DNA of 64,000 bases from the NCBI GenBank assembly GCA_025999115.1, contig BNWW01000002.1:1-64000 (forward strand), given 5' to 3'. Every line of letters begins with the position of its first letter. Positions within the stretch are counted from its first letter, which is position 1. A program made the position numbers and the translations under genes. The notes under the pieces are model-generated. The model was not told the origin of the DNA. It saw only the letters and a program-made list of their open reading frames with translations, and did not search any database. Of the stretch, positions 34,637-42,991 are shown in pieces. Origin of the DNA: Bacteroidia bacterium. GTDB taxonomy: Bacteria > Bacteroidota > Bacteroidia > Bacteroidales > Azobacteroidaceae.

Positions 34637-35437
34637 ATGTACAAAAATCTGAAATATAGAATTTATTTGTTGCTCAATCCCGCCAAAGGCAACGGAAGGT
34701 GGGATAAGGTTGTGGATTATTTTCTTGTAACGCTTATCTCATTGAATATCGTAGCCGTTATTCTTGAAACGGTTGATGATGTTTATAATTCGTATAATCT
34801 TTGTTTCAAGGTATTTGAGAGATTTTCGGTTTATGTTTTCACTATCGAGTACCTATTGCGCCTGTGGGCTTGCACTTATGAAACGAAATATAAACGCCCG
34901 ATTATTGGACGGCTAAAATGGATTTTCTCATTTGATGCGTTAATGGATTTGCTTGCGTTTCTGCCATTCTACCTGCCCTTTACAAGTGTTGATTTACGAG
35001 TTGTCCGTATTTTGCGTTTATTCAGATTTTTACGGATTTTCAAATTAGGACGATACTTGAATGCAACAAAATTGATTTCCAATGTTTTCAAATCGAAGAA
35101 AGAAGAATTGATTTTGTGTTTGGTAATTACAGTGTCGTTGATAATTGTTGCTTCGAGTTTTATGTATTTTGCCGAAAATCAGGCTCAACCCGATAAATAT
35201 TCAAGTATTCCTGCCACAATGTGGTGGTGTGTAACTACATTGACAACAGTAGGTTATGGCGATGTTTTTCCGATAACCGTAATTGGTAAATTTCTAACGG
35301 CTTTTATTGCTATCTTGGGAATTGGAATGTTTGCATTACCTGCGGGTATTTTGGCTTCCGGATTTTCGGACGAATTTCAAAAACGAAAAAATAAAGAAAA
35401 TCATATTTGCCCGCATTGCGGGAAAGAAATAGAATAA
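34637..35437 (+). CDS. Voltage-gated potassium-channel-like protein with zinc-ribbon tail
   Basis: 266 residues, six predicted membrane helices. An S4-like helix has basic residues every third position (R121, R124, R127, R130, R133, then K136, R139). A pore helix and the K+ selectivity filter TVGYGD (204-209) are followed by S6. The cytoplasmic tail ends CPHCGKEIE, a minimal half zinc ribbon. Length and layout match short bacterial Kv-type channels. In this operon it could be a membrane-depolarising effector or an osmotic/electrical sensor; no direct evidence. It precedes the AAA gene by 4 bp. Confidence 0.9.
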   Translation: MYKNLKYRIYLLLNPAKGNGRWDKVVDYFLVTLISLNIVAVILETVDDVYNSYNLCFKVFERFSVYVFTIEYLLRLWACTYETKYKRPIIGRLKWIFSFDALMDLLAFLPFYLPFTSVDLRVVRILRLFRFLRIFKLGRYLNATKLISNVFKSKKEELILCLVITVSLIIVASSFMYFAENQAQPDKYSSIPATMWWCVTTLTTVGYGDVFPITVIGKFLTAFIAILGIGMFALPAGILASGFSDEFQKRKNKENHICPHCGKEIE

Positions 35438-35441
35438 CAAT

Positions 35442-37145
35442 ATGACAAATAATAATGGTTGTTTAATGCAAGGCGGATTGATACTTACTTGGATAGTATT
35501 GATTTTTACTGCGCTCGGAGTTTTTGCTTTTAGCATAACTTGGGGAATAATTTTTGCAATAGCGGTTGTGATTGTAAAAATTGCCACGCGAACAAAAAAA
35601 GAAGAAATCGAGAATGAGCAAGAAAATATCGCAAAAACAGAGACAATCATAGAACAACCAAAAAGCCCAACAAAATCATACAACACAAACTCTTATTCCG
35701 ACAAATCTGTTACAAGAGGATATTTTACTACAATCGTTCCAGAAATTGAGAAAATAGTTGCTTTATTCGAGCAACTTTCCAAAGACAACAATTTTATAAA
35801 AGTTTTCAAAGAAAATACAAACCTAAAAATTACCATAAACGGCAGTGATTCAAATGTAACAGAACAAATCAGAACGTTGTTTTTGCTTGATATGACCAAA
35901 TGTTTTATTGATTTAGGACACAAATTGAATTGCAAAAATAAAGAAGGTTTTGGGTTGTTTTATTTCTTTTGCCGCACAAACGGTTTGGACAAATTTGATT
36001 TTGACAGACTTAAAATTGTAATGAATGACAGTTTGTGCGAATCAGTGGAGGATGTTGTACAACAACTAATTACTTCGATTGGTACAAATCAATCCATTGA
36101 CGAAGTATTTTTAATTTCCAAACTTTTAGGCGATTACAATACTGATTTGCGGCAAAAATATCTGGTTATGCTGTATCGTTACGCTTCATTAACTGCAAAA
36201 GCAGATGGCACGGTAAATAGCACCGAAGCAGAATGGTTAAGTAAAATTTTGAATTTGTCGCAAAAACTGCCAATCAATGGAAACATTGTGATTTCTAATA
36301 ACGAAGAAAAAGAAACGAAATCCGATATAAAACAGGCAAAACAAATAAGACCAAAAACAACAAAACTCAAATCGTTAATCGGATTAGATTCTGTAAAAGA
36401 AGAAATTGAAACGCTGACAAACTTTATTAAAATTCAGCAAACAAGAGAGGCAAAAGGTTTAAAAACTTCTTCCGTATCGTATCATTGCGTTTTTACAGGC
36501 AATCCGGGGACAGGAAAAACAACCGTTGCGCGTATTGTCGCCGATATTTATAAAAGTTTGGGCATACTTGCCAAAGGTCATTTGGTTGAAACTGACCGTT
36601 CAGGTTTGGTTGCCGAATATGTAGGGCAAACGGCTGTAAAAACCAACAAAATTATTGATACGGCATTAGACGGCGTTTTATTTATTGATGAGGCATATTC
36701 CCTAATTTCCAAAAGCGAAAACGATTATGGCAAAGAGGCAATCGCAACTCTGCTCAAACGAATGGAAGATAATCGCGACCGTCTTGTTGTAATTCTTGCG
36801 GGATATTCAAAAGAGATGCAAGATTTTATAGATTCAAATCCGGGATTGCAATCACGTTTTAATCGTTACATTGAGTTCCCCGATTATTCCGCCGAAGAAT
36901 TGTATCAAATTTTTGAGAAACATGCAAAAGAATTTGATTACCAAATTTCAAAAGATGCTGAAATTCCATTAAAAGAATATTTTACAAATAAAGTTGCTAA
37001 CAAAGACAAAAACTTTGGCAATGCGCGTTTTGTCAGAAATTTGTTTGAAAAAACTATTGAAAGACAGGCAAACCGCTTATCGAAAGAAGTTGATTTAACA
37101 GACGAAAAACTTTCTGAAATATGTACTATTGATATTCCAATGTAA
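35442..37145 (+). CDS. Membrane-anchored TerB-like / CbxX-type AAA+ ATPase
   Basis: 567 residues. One or two membrane segments lie at 10-47, then a charged linker. A TerB-like helical region (about 140-275; KYLVMLYRYASLTAKADGTV) is followed by an AAA+ domain of the CbxX/SpoVK class: Walker A GNPGTGKT (353-360), pore-loop-like SGLVAEYVGQT (387-397), Walker B VLFIDEAYSL (412-421) and arginine finger region SRFNRYIEF. AAA proteins of this class remodel protein complexes, and TerB-like domains recur in stress and conflict loci. It lies between the channel and the endonuclease with 4-6 bp gaps. Target unknown. Confidence 0.87.
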   Translation: MTNNNGCLMQGGLILTWIVLIFTALGVFAFSITWGIIFAIAVVIVKIATRTKKEEIENEQENIAKTETIIEQPKSPTKSYNTNSYSDKSVTRGYFTTIVPEIEKIVALFEQLSKDNNFIKVFKENTNLKITINGSDSNVTEQIRTLFLLDMTKCFIDLGHKLNCKNKEGFGLFYFFCRTNGLDKFDFDRLKIVMNDSLCESVEDVVQQLITSIGTNQSIDEVFLISKLLGDYNTDLRQKYLVMLYRYASLTAKADGTVNSTEAEWLSKILNLSQKLPINGNIVISNNEEKETKSDIKQAKQIRPKTTKLKSLIGLDSVKEEIETLTNFIKIQQTREAKGLKTSSVSYHCVFTGNPGTGKTTVARIVADIYKSLGILAKGHLVETDRSGLVAEYVGQTAVKTNKIIDTALDGVLFIDEAYSLISKSENDYGKEAIATLLKRMEDNRDRLVVILAGYSKEMQDFIDSNPGLQSRFNRYIEFPDYSAEELYQIFEKHAKEFDYQISKDAEIPLKEYFTNKVANKDKNFGNARFVRNLFEKTIERQANRLSKEVDLTDEKLSEICTIDIPM

Positions 37146-37151
37146 CAAATA

Positions 37152-37982
37152 ATGATTATGAGTAAAACTTCAAAATCCATAAAAGTCAATTTAATTCTGA
37201 TAGCGGTAGGATTTGTGCTTACTGTTTGTTTGGCTGCAACGCAAACAGATAAAACACAAAACCAAACAGAAAATGCAGTTGTTGAGAAAATAGAAATTCC
37301 TGCAAAAATTGCAGGCAGGCAGGAGCAAATTATCAATCATATCGGCTATACGGTAAGTTATAATTCCGATTGGAAAATTCCTAATTGGGTGGCTTATGAA
37401 CTTACAAAGGAAGAAGTTGAAGGGGTAATTCCACGTGGCAATAATTTCATTCCCGACCCTGAAGTAAAATACGGACAGTCTGCAACAACAGATGATTATA
37501 AAAATTCCGGTTGGGACAGAGGACACATGGCACCGGCGGGCGATATGAAATGGAGCGAACAAGCAATGAAAGAATCTTTTTATCTTTCAAATATCTGTCC
37601 GCAAAACAAAAATTTGAATAGCGGCATTTGGAAAGATTTGGAAGAGCAAGTGCGAGCGTTAGCTTCGCAAAAAGGAAATATCTATGTTGTTTGCGGACCC
37701 ATTGTTTCCAAACAACCCAAAACAATCGGCAGTAACAATGTGGCTATTCCTGATGCTTTTTTCAAAGTTCTTTTGCAAAACGATAATGATAATTGGACTG
37801 CTATTGCTTTTATGTTTGCCAATGAGAGTGGACGCAAACCATTATCTACTTACGCAATGAGCGTGGAAGATATGCAAATGATTACCGACATTGATTTCTT
37901 TCCTGCTTTACCAGACAGTATGGAAAGAGCAGTTGAAAGTCAGGTGAATTTTACACAATGGAATATTAACTCCAAAAAATAA
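37152..37982 (+). CDS. Exported or anchored DNA/RNA non-specific endonuclease (NucA-like)
   Basis: 276 residues. A single hydrophobic segment (12-29) suggests export or membrane anchoring. The beta-beta-alpha-metal nuclease core has the catalytic DRGHMAPAGDM (122-132), the metal-ligand region ICPQNKNLNSGIW (148-160) and WKDLEEQVR. It is complete relative to NucA/EndoG relatives and should cut DNA and RNA without sequence preference outside the cytoplasm. No immunity protein gene is obvious next to it. It precedes hxsA by 8 bp. Confidence 0.9.
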   Translation: MIMSKTSKSIKVNLILIAVGFVLTVCLAATQTDKTQNQTENAVVEKIEIPAKIAGRQEQIINHIGYTVSYNSDWKIPNWVAYELTKEEVEGVIPRGNNFIPDPEVKYGQSATTDDYKNSGWDRGHMAPAGDMKWSEQAMKESFYLSNICPQNKNLNSGIWKDLEEQVRALASQKGNIYVVCGPIVSKQPKTIGSNNVAIPDAFFKVLLQNDNDNWTAIAFMFANESGRKPLSTYAMSVEDMQMITDIDFFPALPDSMERAVESQVNFTQWNINSKK

Positions 37983-37990
37983 ATTCGCGT

Positions 37991-38698
37991 ATGAAATCAA
38001 GATTCAAAAAAATTTTAAGCGCAATACTTGTAGCTGCAACGGCAAAGGTAGCCGCAAATCCAACTGTAACAGATTTTCAAAACGCCAAACTGAATTTGCC
38101 CGACAACGACGGCAATAAAATTTCAGTTAAGGACAAGCAAAATCTGTTACAGAAGTACATTCTTAAATTTGGCTCGGATAATTCCTATCTGATTGCCGGA
38201 CACCGCAGCCACAGGTCGCATAGTAGCCACCGCTCGCACCGTTCGTCAAGTTCGGGCAGTTATTACACGCCGCCAAAGAGTTCAAGTTCTTCAAGCAGTT
38301 CTTCATCTTCTTCAAGTAGCAGTTCTACTTCAAGCAAAAATTCCTCTTCGAGCAGTAATTCTACAACTGCTAAACCCTTCAAATCGTCTGAAACTACTCA
38401 AAAAAAGGACACGACTGTTACAAAAAAAGCAGAAGCACCTCGCATTTGTAACTTGGGCGACAGAACTATTTCTTTGGGTGCGTGTGGAACTGATATAAAA
38501 GTGTTGGCGACATTGTTGGTAAAACACGGCTATCTTGCTGAAAGTGCTATCGAAAAAGATGAACAGGGCTATGTTATTTGTAATACTGCAATGGTAACAG
38601 CAATAAAAGCATTTCAGAAAGATGCAGGATTAACAGCCGATGGATACGCAGGTGCTGCAACAATTAAAGCATTGAAAAATTGGAAAAAAGACGAATAA
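37991..38698 (+). CDS. hxsA: His-Xaa-Ser repeat protein HxsA (substrate of radical SAM maturases)
   Basis: 235 residues. An N-terminal signal-like segment (6-22) is followed by a short spacer and five tandem His-Xaa-Ser units at 71-85 (HRS HRS HSS HRS HRS). A polyserine linker (about 97-120) and a C-terminal peptidoglycan-binding-type domain (165-231; TAIKAFQKDAGLTADGYAGA) complete it. HxsA is defined as the repeat-bearing partner of the radical SAM enzymes HxsB and HxsC, presumed to be modified on the repeats. The cell-wall-binding tail suggests the modified segment is displayed outside the cytoplasmic membrane. The chemistry in this operon is unknown. Confidence 0.9.
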   Translation: MKSRFKKILSAILVAATAKVAANPTVTDFQNAKLNLPDNDGNKISVKDKQNLLQKYILKFGSDNSYLIAGHRSHRSHSSHRSHRSSSSGSYYTPPKSSSSSSSSSSSSSSSSTSSKNSSSSSNSTTAKPFKSSETTQKKDTTVTKKAEAPRICNLGDRTISLGACGTDIKVLATLLVKHGYLAESAIEKDEQGYVICNTAMVTAIKAFQKDAGLTADGYAGAATIKALKNWKKDE

Positions 38699-38701
38699 AT
38701 T

Positions 38702-39013
38702 ATGAAACCGACTTTTTCCATAGAAATTGACAGGCAAATTTATAGCGATACCGTTATAAGTAAGGCTGTTTATTGGCATACGGCAAATTTCGTGGTTGAT
38801 AGAATTGTCAATGATAATACTGAAACTATTACTTTTCAGGCAAAGGCAAACAATTTTCCTGAAAACGAATGTAAAAATATTTTGGCAAAGTTCAATCAAG
38901 ATTTGAACGACTATAAATTGCGGCAAATCATTGAACAGGAAACGAAAGATATTCGCACAATCTTGTATGTAAAAGCATTTGCCAATAATGATGATTTTGA
39001 AGAATATGAATAA
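38702..39013 (+). CDS. hxsD: His-Xaa-Ser system protein HxsD
   Basis: 103 residues with no catalytic motif. Length, composition (N-terminal strand PTFSIEIDRQIYSDTVISKA, then ECKNILAKFNQDLNDYKLR) and position between hxsA and hxsB match HxsD, the small conserved partner of this system. It may be a substrate-presenting or chaperone protein, by analogy with the recognition proteins of other radical SAM peptide systems. It overlaps hxsB by 8 bp. Confidence 0.85.
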   Translation: MKPTFSIEIDRQIYSDTVISKAVYWHTANFVVDRIVNDNTETITFQAKANNFPENECKNILAKFNQDLNDYKLRQIIEQETKDIRTILYVKAFANNDDFEEYE

Positions 39014-40427
39014 CAATCCGTATTTTCTGCTGCCCTTTTATTTTCGGCAACTTGGCGACAATGAAATATTTGTCAATGAAGTGGGCGATTACTTGCTTGT
39101 ACCCAAAGGGACAGCACAACGGATTGTTAACAAGCAATTTAAACAAGAAGATGATTTGTTTCACGATTTATTGGCAAATTATTTTATCAGCTTAACGCCT
39201 GTCCCTGAATTGCTTGATATTTATGCGGTGCGACTGAGGACGAAAAAAGCATTTTTAGACCAATTTACGGCATTGCACATTTTTGTTTTGACTTTGCGTT
39301 GCAACCAAAATTGTGTTTATTGTCAGGCTTCAAGCCAAAAAGAAAATGCTTGCAGAAAGGATATGAAACAAGCCGACTTGCAAAAGGCAGTTGAGTTAAT
39401 GTTTAAATCCCCTTCGCCACATTTGACAATGGAATTTCAGGGTGGTGAGCCAACATTAACACCACATTTAATCCGCTTTGCCATTGAATATGCCGAAAAA
39501 ATTAATCTTACGAAAAAAAGAAAAATCACTTATGTACTTTGCACAAATTGCGTTAATATAACCGATGAAATTTTAGAAATCTGCAAACAATACAATGTCA
39601 TAATTTCAACTTCATTAGACGGACATTCGGCGTTGCACAACAGCAATCGCGGCAAAACGGACAGTTACGAAAAAGTAATAGCAGGTATTGAAAAAGCACG
39701 AAACACATTAAGTTTTGACAAAGTTTCGGCTCTGATGACCACTTCAACAGATGCTTTACTATATCCTAAAGAAATTATCGACACCTACATTCAGCACGGT
39801 TTTCACAGCATTTTTATAAGAGGACTAAATCCTTATGGTTTAGCAGTTGAGAACACAGATTGGGAAAAATACAACGATTGTTTTATTGATTTTTACAAAC
39901 AGGCATTGGAATACATTCTCAAAATCAATAAGCAAGGCAAATTTTTTGTAGAAGAATTTACCGCACTCGTTTTGCGCAAAATTCTAACGCCTTTTTCGAT
40001 TGGTTTTGTTGATTTGCAATCGCCCGCAGGAATAATTAACAGCGTAATCGTTTACAATTACGATGGTTATGTGTATGCCTCCGATGAATCGCGAATGTTG
40101 GCAGAAGTGCAGGATTATACTTTTCGTTTAGGTAAAGTCAGTGATAAATACGAAGATATTTTTTACGGAAAGAAAGCACAGGAAATTTCAAAAGTTTGGG
40201 CAACGGAATGTATTGCAGGCTGCTCCGATTGTGCCTATCATTCTTATTGCGGAGCCGACCCTGTGCGAAATTATTCCACACAGGGCGATATGTATGGACA
40301 CCGCCCGACTTCTATGTTTTGCAAAAAGCACAAAGCAATCATTGATTATCTTTTCACTTTATTGACAGAGCGAAAAGACGAAGTTTTACCAATTTTCAAA
40401 TCGTGGATTAACAATACTTGCGGCTAA
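39006..40427 (+). CDS. hxsB: Radical SAM maturase HxsB
   Basis: 473 residues from ATG 39006, overlapping hxsD; the start NPYFLLPFYFRQLGDNEIFV matches the family N-terminus. The radical SAM cluster motif CNQNCVYC has cysteines at 99, 103 and 106. A GGEP-like motif follows (FQGGEPTL). A SPASM-type cysteine cluster lies near the C-terminus (CIAGCSDCAYHSYCG), giving auxiliary Fe-S sites. It should modify HxsA using S-adenosylmethionine; the product is not known. Confidence 0.92.
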   Translation: MNNNPYFLLPFYFRQLGDNEIFVNEVGDYLLVPKGTAQRIVNKQFKQEDDLFHDLLANYFISLTPVPELLDIYAVRLRTKKAFLDQFTALHIFVLTLRCNQNCVYCQASSQKENACRKDMKQADLQKAVELMFKSPSPHLTMEFQGGEPTLTPHLIRFAIEYAEKINLTKKRKITYVLCTNCVNITDEILEICKQYNVIISTSLDGHSALHNSNRGKTDSYEKVIAGIEKARNTLSFDKVSALMTTSTDALLYPKEIIDTYIQHGFHSIFIRGLNPYGLAVENTDWEKYNDCFIDFYKQALEYILKINKQGKFFVEEFTALVLRKILTPFSIGFVDLQSPAGIINSVIVYNYDGYVYASDESRMLAEVQDYTFRLGKVSDKYEDIFYGKKAQEISKVWATECIAGCSDCAYHSYCGADPVRNYSTQGDMYGHRPTSMFCKKHKAIIDYLFTLLTERKDEVLPIFKSWINNTCG

Positions 40428-41308
40428 TGAGAAATACGATTGACATAAATTCAAATGACAATACATTGTTCGTTACCGGACAATGCAATAATCTCTGTTT
40501 GATGTGCTGCCAGCCGCCAACAAAGCAAAATGATTTCGATTTCTTTTTTGAACAAAATATTGCATTGATAAAAAATGCGCCCAAAGATTTGTCAATCATT
40601 GGTATTAGTGGCGGCGAGCCGACATTATCAGGCGAGCGATTTTTTGAGTTAATTTCAACAATTAGAGAATATTTGCCTGATACAACAATTCATATATTGA
40701 CAAACGGACGCTGTTTTGCTAATGAAATTTATGCTCAACGATTAAAAGAAATTGGCGGAAATAATTTGTTATTAGGTATTCCCATTCATAGCGATTCAAG
40801 TTTGATTCACGATAAAATATCAGGCGCCAAAAATTCTTTCAATGAAACAATTTTTGGCTTGTACAATCTTGCAGCGGTTGATATTCCCATAGAGTTAAGA
40901 ATAGTTATCAATAATTTGAATTACAAACGATTGAATCAACTGTCCGATTATATTTTCAGAAATCTATCGTTTGTAAATTGTGTTTCGTTTATGGCAATGG
41001 AATATATCGGCTTTGTTGTAAAAAATTCCAAACAGGTTTGGATAGAGCCAATTGAATACATGCCTTATCTCAAAGAGGCAGTTTTAACATTAAACAGTTG
41101 GAATATAGATGTTGCTATTTTTAATTTGCCGTTATGTTTACTGCCGGAAGAATTGCATACCTTTGCTCGCAAATCAATTTCCGATTGGAAGAACAAATAT
41201 GCAGAAGTTTGCTACAACTGTGCAAAAAAGAATGATTGCTGCGGATTATTTGCAACTTCAAAGAAAATATTTGAAGGATTGAAAGCGTTTAGATATGAAA
41301 ATTATTAA
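40427..41308 (+). CDS. hxsC: Radical SAM maturase HxsC
   Basis: 293 residues from ATG 40427, overlapping the hxsB stop by one base; the upstream TTG at 40418 is not needed. The cluster motif CNNLCLMC has cysteines at 20, 24 and 27, followed by GGEPTL. The C-terminal cysteines (CYNCAKKNDCCG) could bind another cluster. It is shorter than HxsB and lacks a full SPASM domain. Partnered radical SAM enzymes acting on one repeat protein suggest two different modifications or a heterodimer. Confidence 0.92.
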   Translation: MRNTIDINSNDNTLFVTGQCNNLCLMCCQPPTKQNDFDFFFEQNIALIKNAPKDLSIIGISGGEPTLSGERFFELISTIREYLPDTTIHILTNGRCFANEIYAQRLKEIGGNNLLLGIPIHSDSSLIHDKISGAKNSFNETIFGLYNLAAVDIPIELRIVINNLNYKRLNQLSDYIFRNLSFVNCVSFMAMEYIGFVVKNSKQVWIEPIEYMPYLKEAVLTLNSWNIDVAIFNLPLCLLPEELHTFARKSISDWKNKYAEVCYNCAKKNDCCGLFATSKKIFEGLKAFRYENY

Positions 41309-41320
41309 AAGTCAAATATT

Positions 41321-42634
41321 ATGTCCGAAACTCAAAACATAGAATACAAGTCCTCGTGGCACGATGATTACCTGAAATGGGTATGCGGCTTTGCCAACGC
41401 ACAGGGCGGCAAAATCTATATCGGGATGAACGATGCCGCCACCGTTGTCGGCTTGCCCGACCAAAAAACGCTGATGGAAGAAATCCCCAACAAAATCAAA
41501 AACAATATGGGGATTACCGCCGAAGTCAATCTTTTGCAGGACGGCGAACTGTACTACATTGAAATCGTTGTGCAGTCCTATTCCGTGCCTATTTCCCTGC
41601 GCGGCAGGTATTATTACCGCAGTGGCAGCGTAAAACAGGAACTCACAGGAGTAGCATTGAGCGAGTTTTTGTTGAAAAAGGCAGGTCAAACTTGGGATAA
41701 TATGCCAGAAGAAAGAGCCACAATAGCAGATATTGACGAAAATACAATCAAAAAATATCTGCGAAAAGCCGAAACAGGTGGTCGTTTGCCTGATGTAGAC
41801 GGACTTACAACGGAAGAACTTTTGGAAAAACTGCGATTGGCAGAAAACGGCAAACTCAAACGTGCCGCAATCGTGCTATTCGGCAAAGACCCCGGCAAGT
41901 TCTATCCAAACACTTTTGTGAAAATCGGCAAGTTCGATGACGATGATTTTACCATTCGTTTCCAAGAAGTAGAAGAAGGCAATGTTATTGAAGTGTTAGA
42001 AAAGGTTTTACGCACGCTCGACTATAAATTTCTTATCAAAAATATTTCTTTTGAAGGAATGAATCGCGTTGAAACGCTTGAATATCCTGTGCCTGCTCTT
42101 CGCGAGATGCTTTTAAACTCACTTATCCATCGTAATTATATGGGTGCGCCAACGCAACTTCGTGTCTATGACCACAAACTACAACTTTGGAATCATGGCA
42201 CATTGCCCGTTGGTATTACCCTTGAAAAATTGTCGAAATCTCATTCTTCGTTTCCCCGTAACCCGATACTTGCAGAAGCGTGTTTCAAAGGCAGTTACAT
42301 TGATTCTTGGGGTAGTGGCATTATGAAAATCGTTAATTCCTGCAAAGCGGCAGGATTGCCAACGCCTACCCTCGAAGAAGATATGGGCGGTTTTATGGTT
42401 AAACTTTTCAAAGATATTTATTCCGAAGAAGAATTAAAAAACAAAGGACTGAATGAAAGACAAATAGAGGCATTGTCGTTTTTTAAATCACAAAAAGAAA
42501 TAACCACTTCGGAATATGTGAAGAAATTCAAGATTACGGATAGGACAGCGCGTCGAGATTTGGTTGAATTGGTTGAAAAAGAGTTGCTTATTTCGGAAGG
42601 AGAAAATAAGTCAGTCCGATATATCTACAAATGA
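41321..42634 (+). CDS. AlbA_2 domain ATP-binding protein with C-terminal winged helix
   Basis: 437 residues. An AlbA_2 nucleic-acid-binding domain (6-125; NIEYKSSWHDDYLKWVCGFA, then GGKIYIGM) is followed by a GHKL-like ATPase segment (LREMLLNSLIHRNY, LWNHGTLP, SWGSGIMKIV). The C-terminal winged helix (about 375-437) contains ITDRTARRDLVELVEKELL. It follows hxsC by 12 bp in the same direction and appears to be the last gene of the operon. It could be a second regulator. Its GC content looks higher than that of the hxs genes before it, hinting at separate acquisition. Confidence 0.88.
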   Translation: MSETQNIEYKSSWHDDYLKWVCGFANAQGGKIYIGMNDAATVVGLPDQKTLMEEIPNKIKNNMGITAEVNLLQDGELYYIEIVVQSYSVPISLRGRYYYRSGSVKQELTGVALSEFLLKKAGQTWDNMPEERATIADIDENTIKKYLRKAETGGRLPDVDGLTTEELLEKLRLAENGKLKRAAIVLFGKDPGKFYPNTFVKIGKFDDDDFTIRFQEVEEGNVIEVLEKVLRTLDYKFLIKNISFEGMNRVETLEYPVPALREMLLNSLIHRNYMGAPTQLRVYDHKLQLWNHGTLPVGITLEKLSKSHSSFPRNPILAEACFKGSYIDSWGSGIMKIVNSCKAAGLPTPTLEEDMGGFMVKLFKDIYSEEELKNKGLNERQIEALSFFKSQKEITTSEYVKKFKITDRTARRDLVELVEKELLISEGENKSVRYIYK

Positions 42635-42635
42635 A

Positions 42636-42768
42636 TGTCCGATAAATGTCCGAAATGTCCGATAAATGTCCGATAAATTGAAAAGCGAAGTAAATCAACC
42701 TATTATAAAATAAAGAATGGCGGATAAATGGCGGATATGGCGGATAAATGGCGGATAAATATTTAATT
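42636..42768. repeat. Two clusters of ~12-bp degenerate repeats
   Basis: Four copies of ATGTCCGATAAA (one shortened) at about 42637-42681 are followed by four copies of ATGGCGGATAAA (one shortened) at about 42718-42763. A single extra copy lies near 42902 and an ATTATTGGGCA pair near 42822-42844. The array begins at the AlbA_2 stop codon and ends before the TOTE-type gene. Beyond these repeats, 42635-42991 shows no gene. Confidence 0.85.
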
Positions 42769-42991
42769 TTTAGCAATGTTGGAGTTGGTGCAGGCAGTTA
42801 TTATGAAATTATAAAATAATATATTGGGCAATTATTGGGCAATTAAAAACGCCACTTGATTTGCGGTAAATTGAAAGGTATAAAATAAAGAGCGACAGAT
42901 AATGGCGGATAAAATCAAAATAGAAAAAACATGGGATTAAGCATTCATTACAGCGGTTGCTTGCGTAAAGCAGAATCTTTACTTTTTTTGT

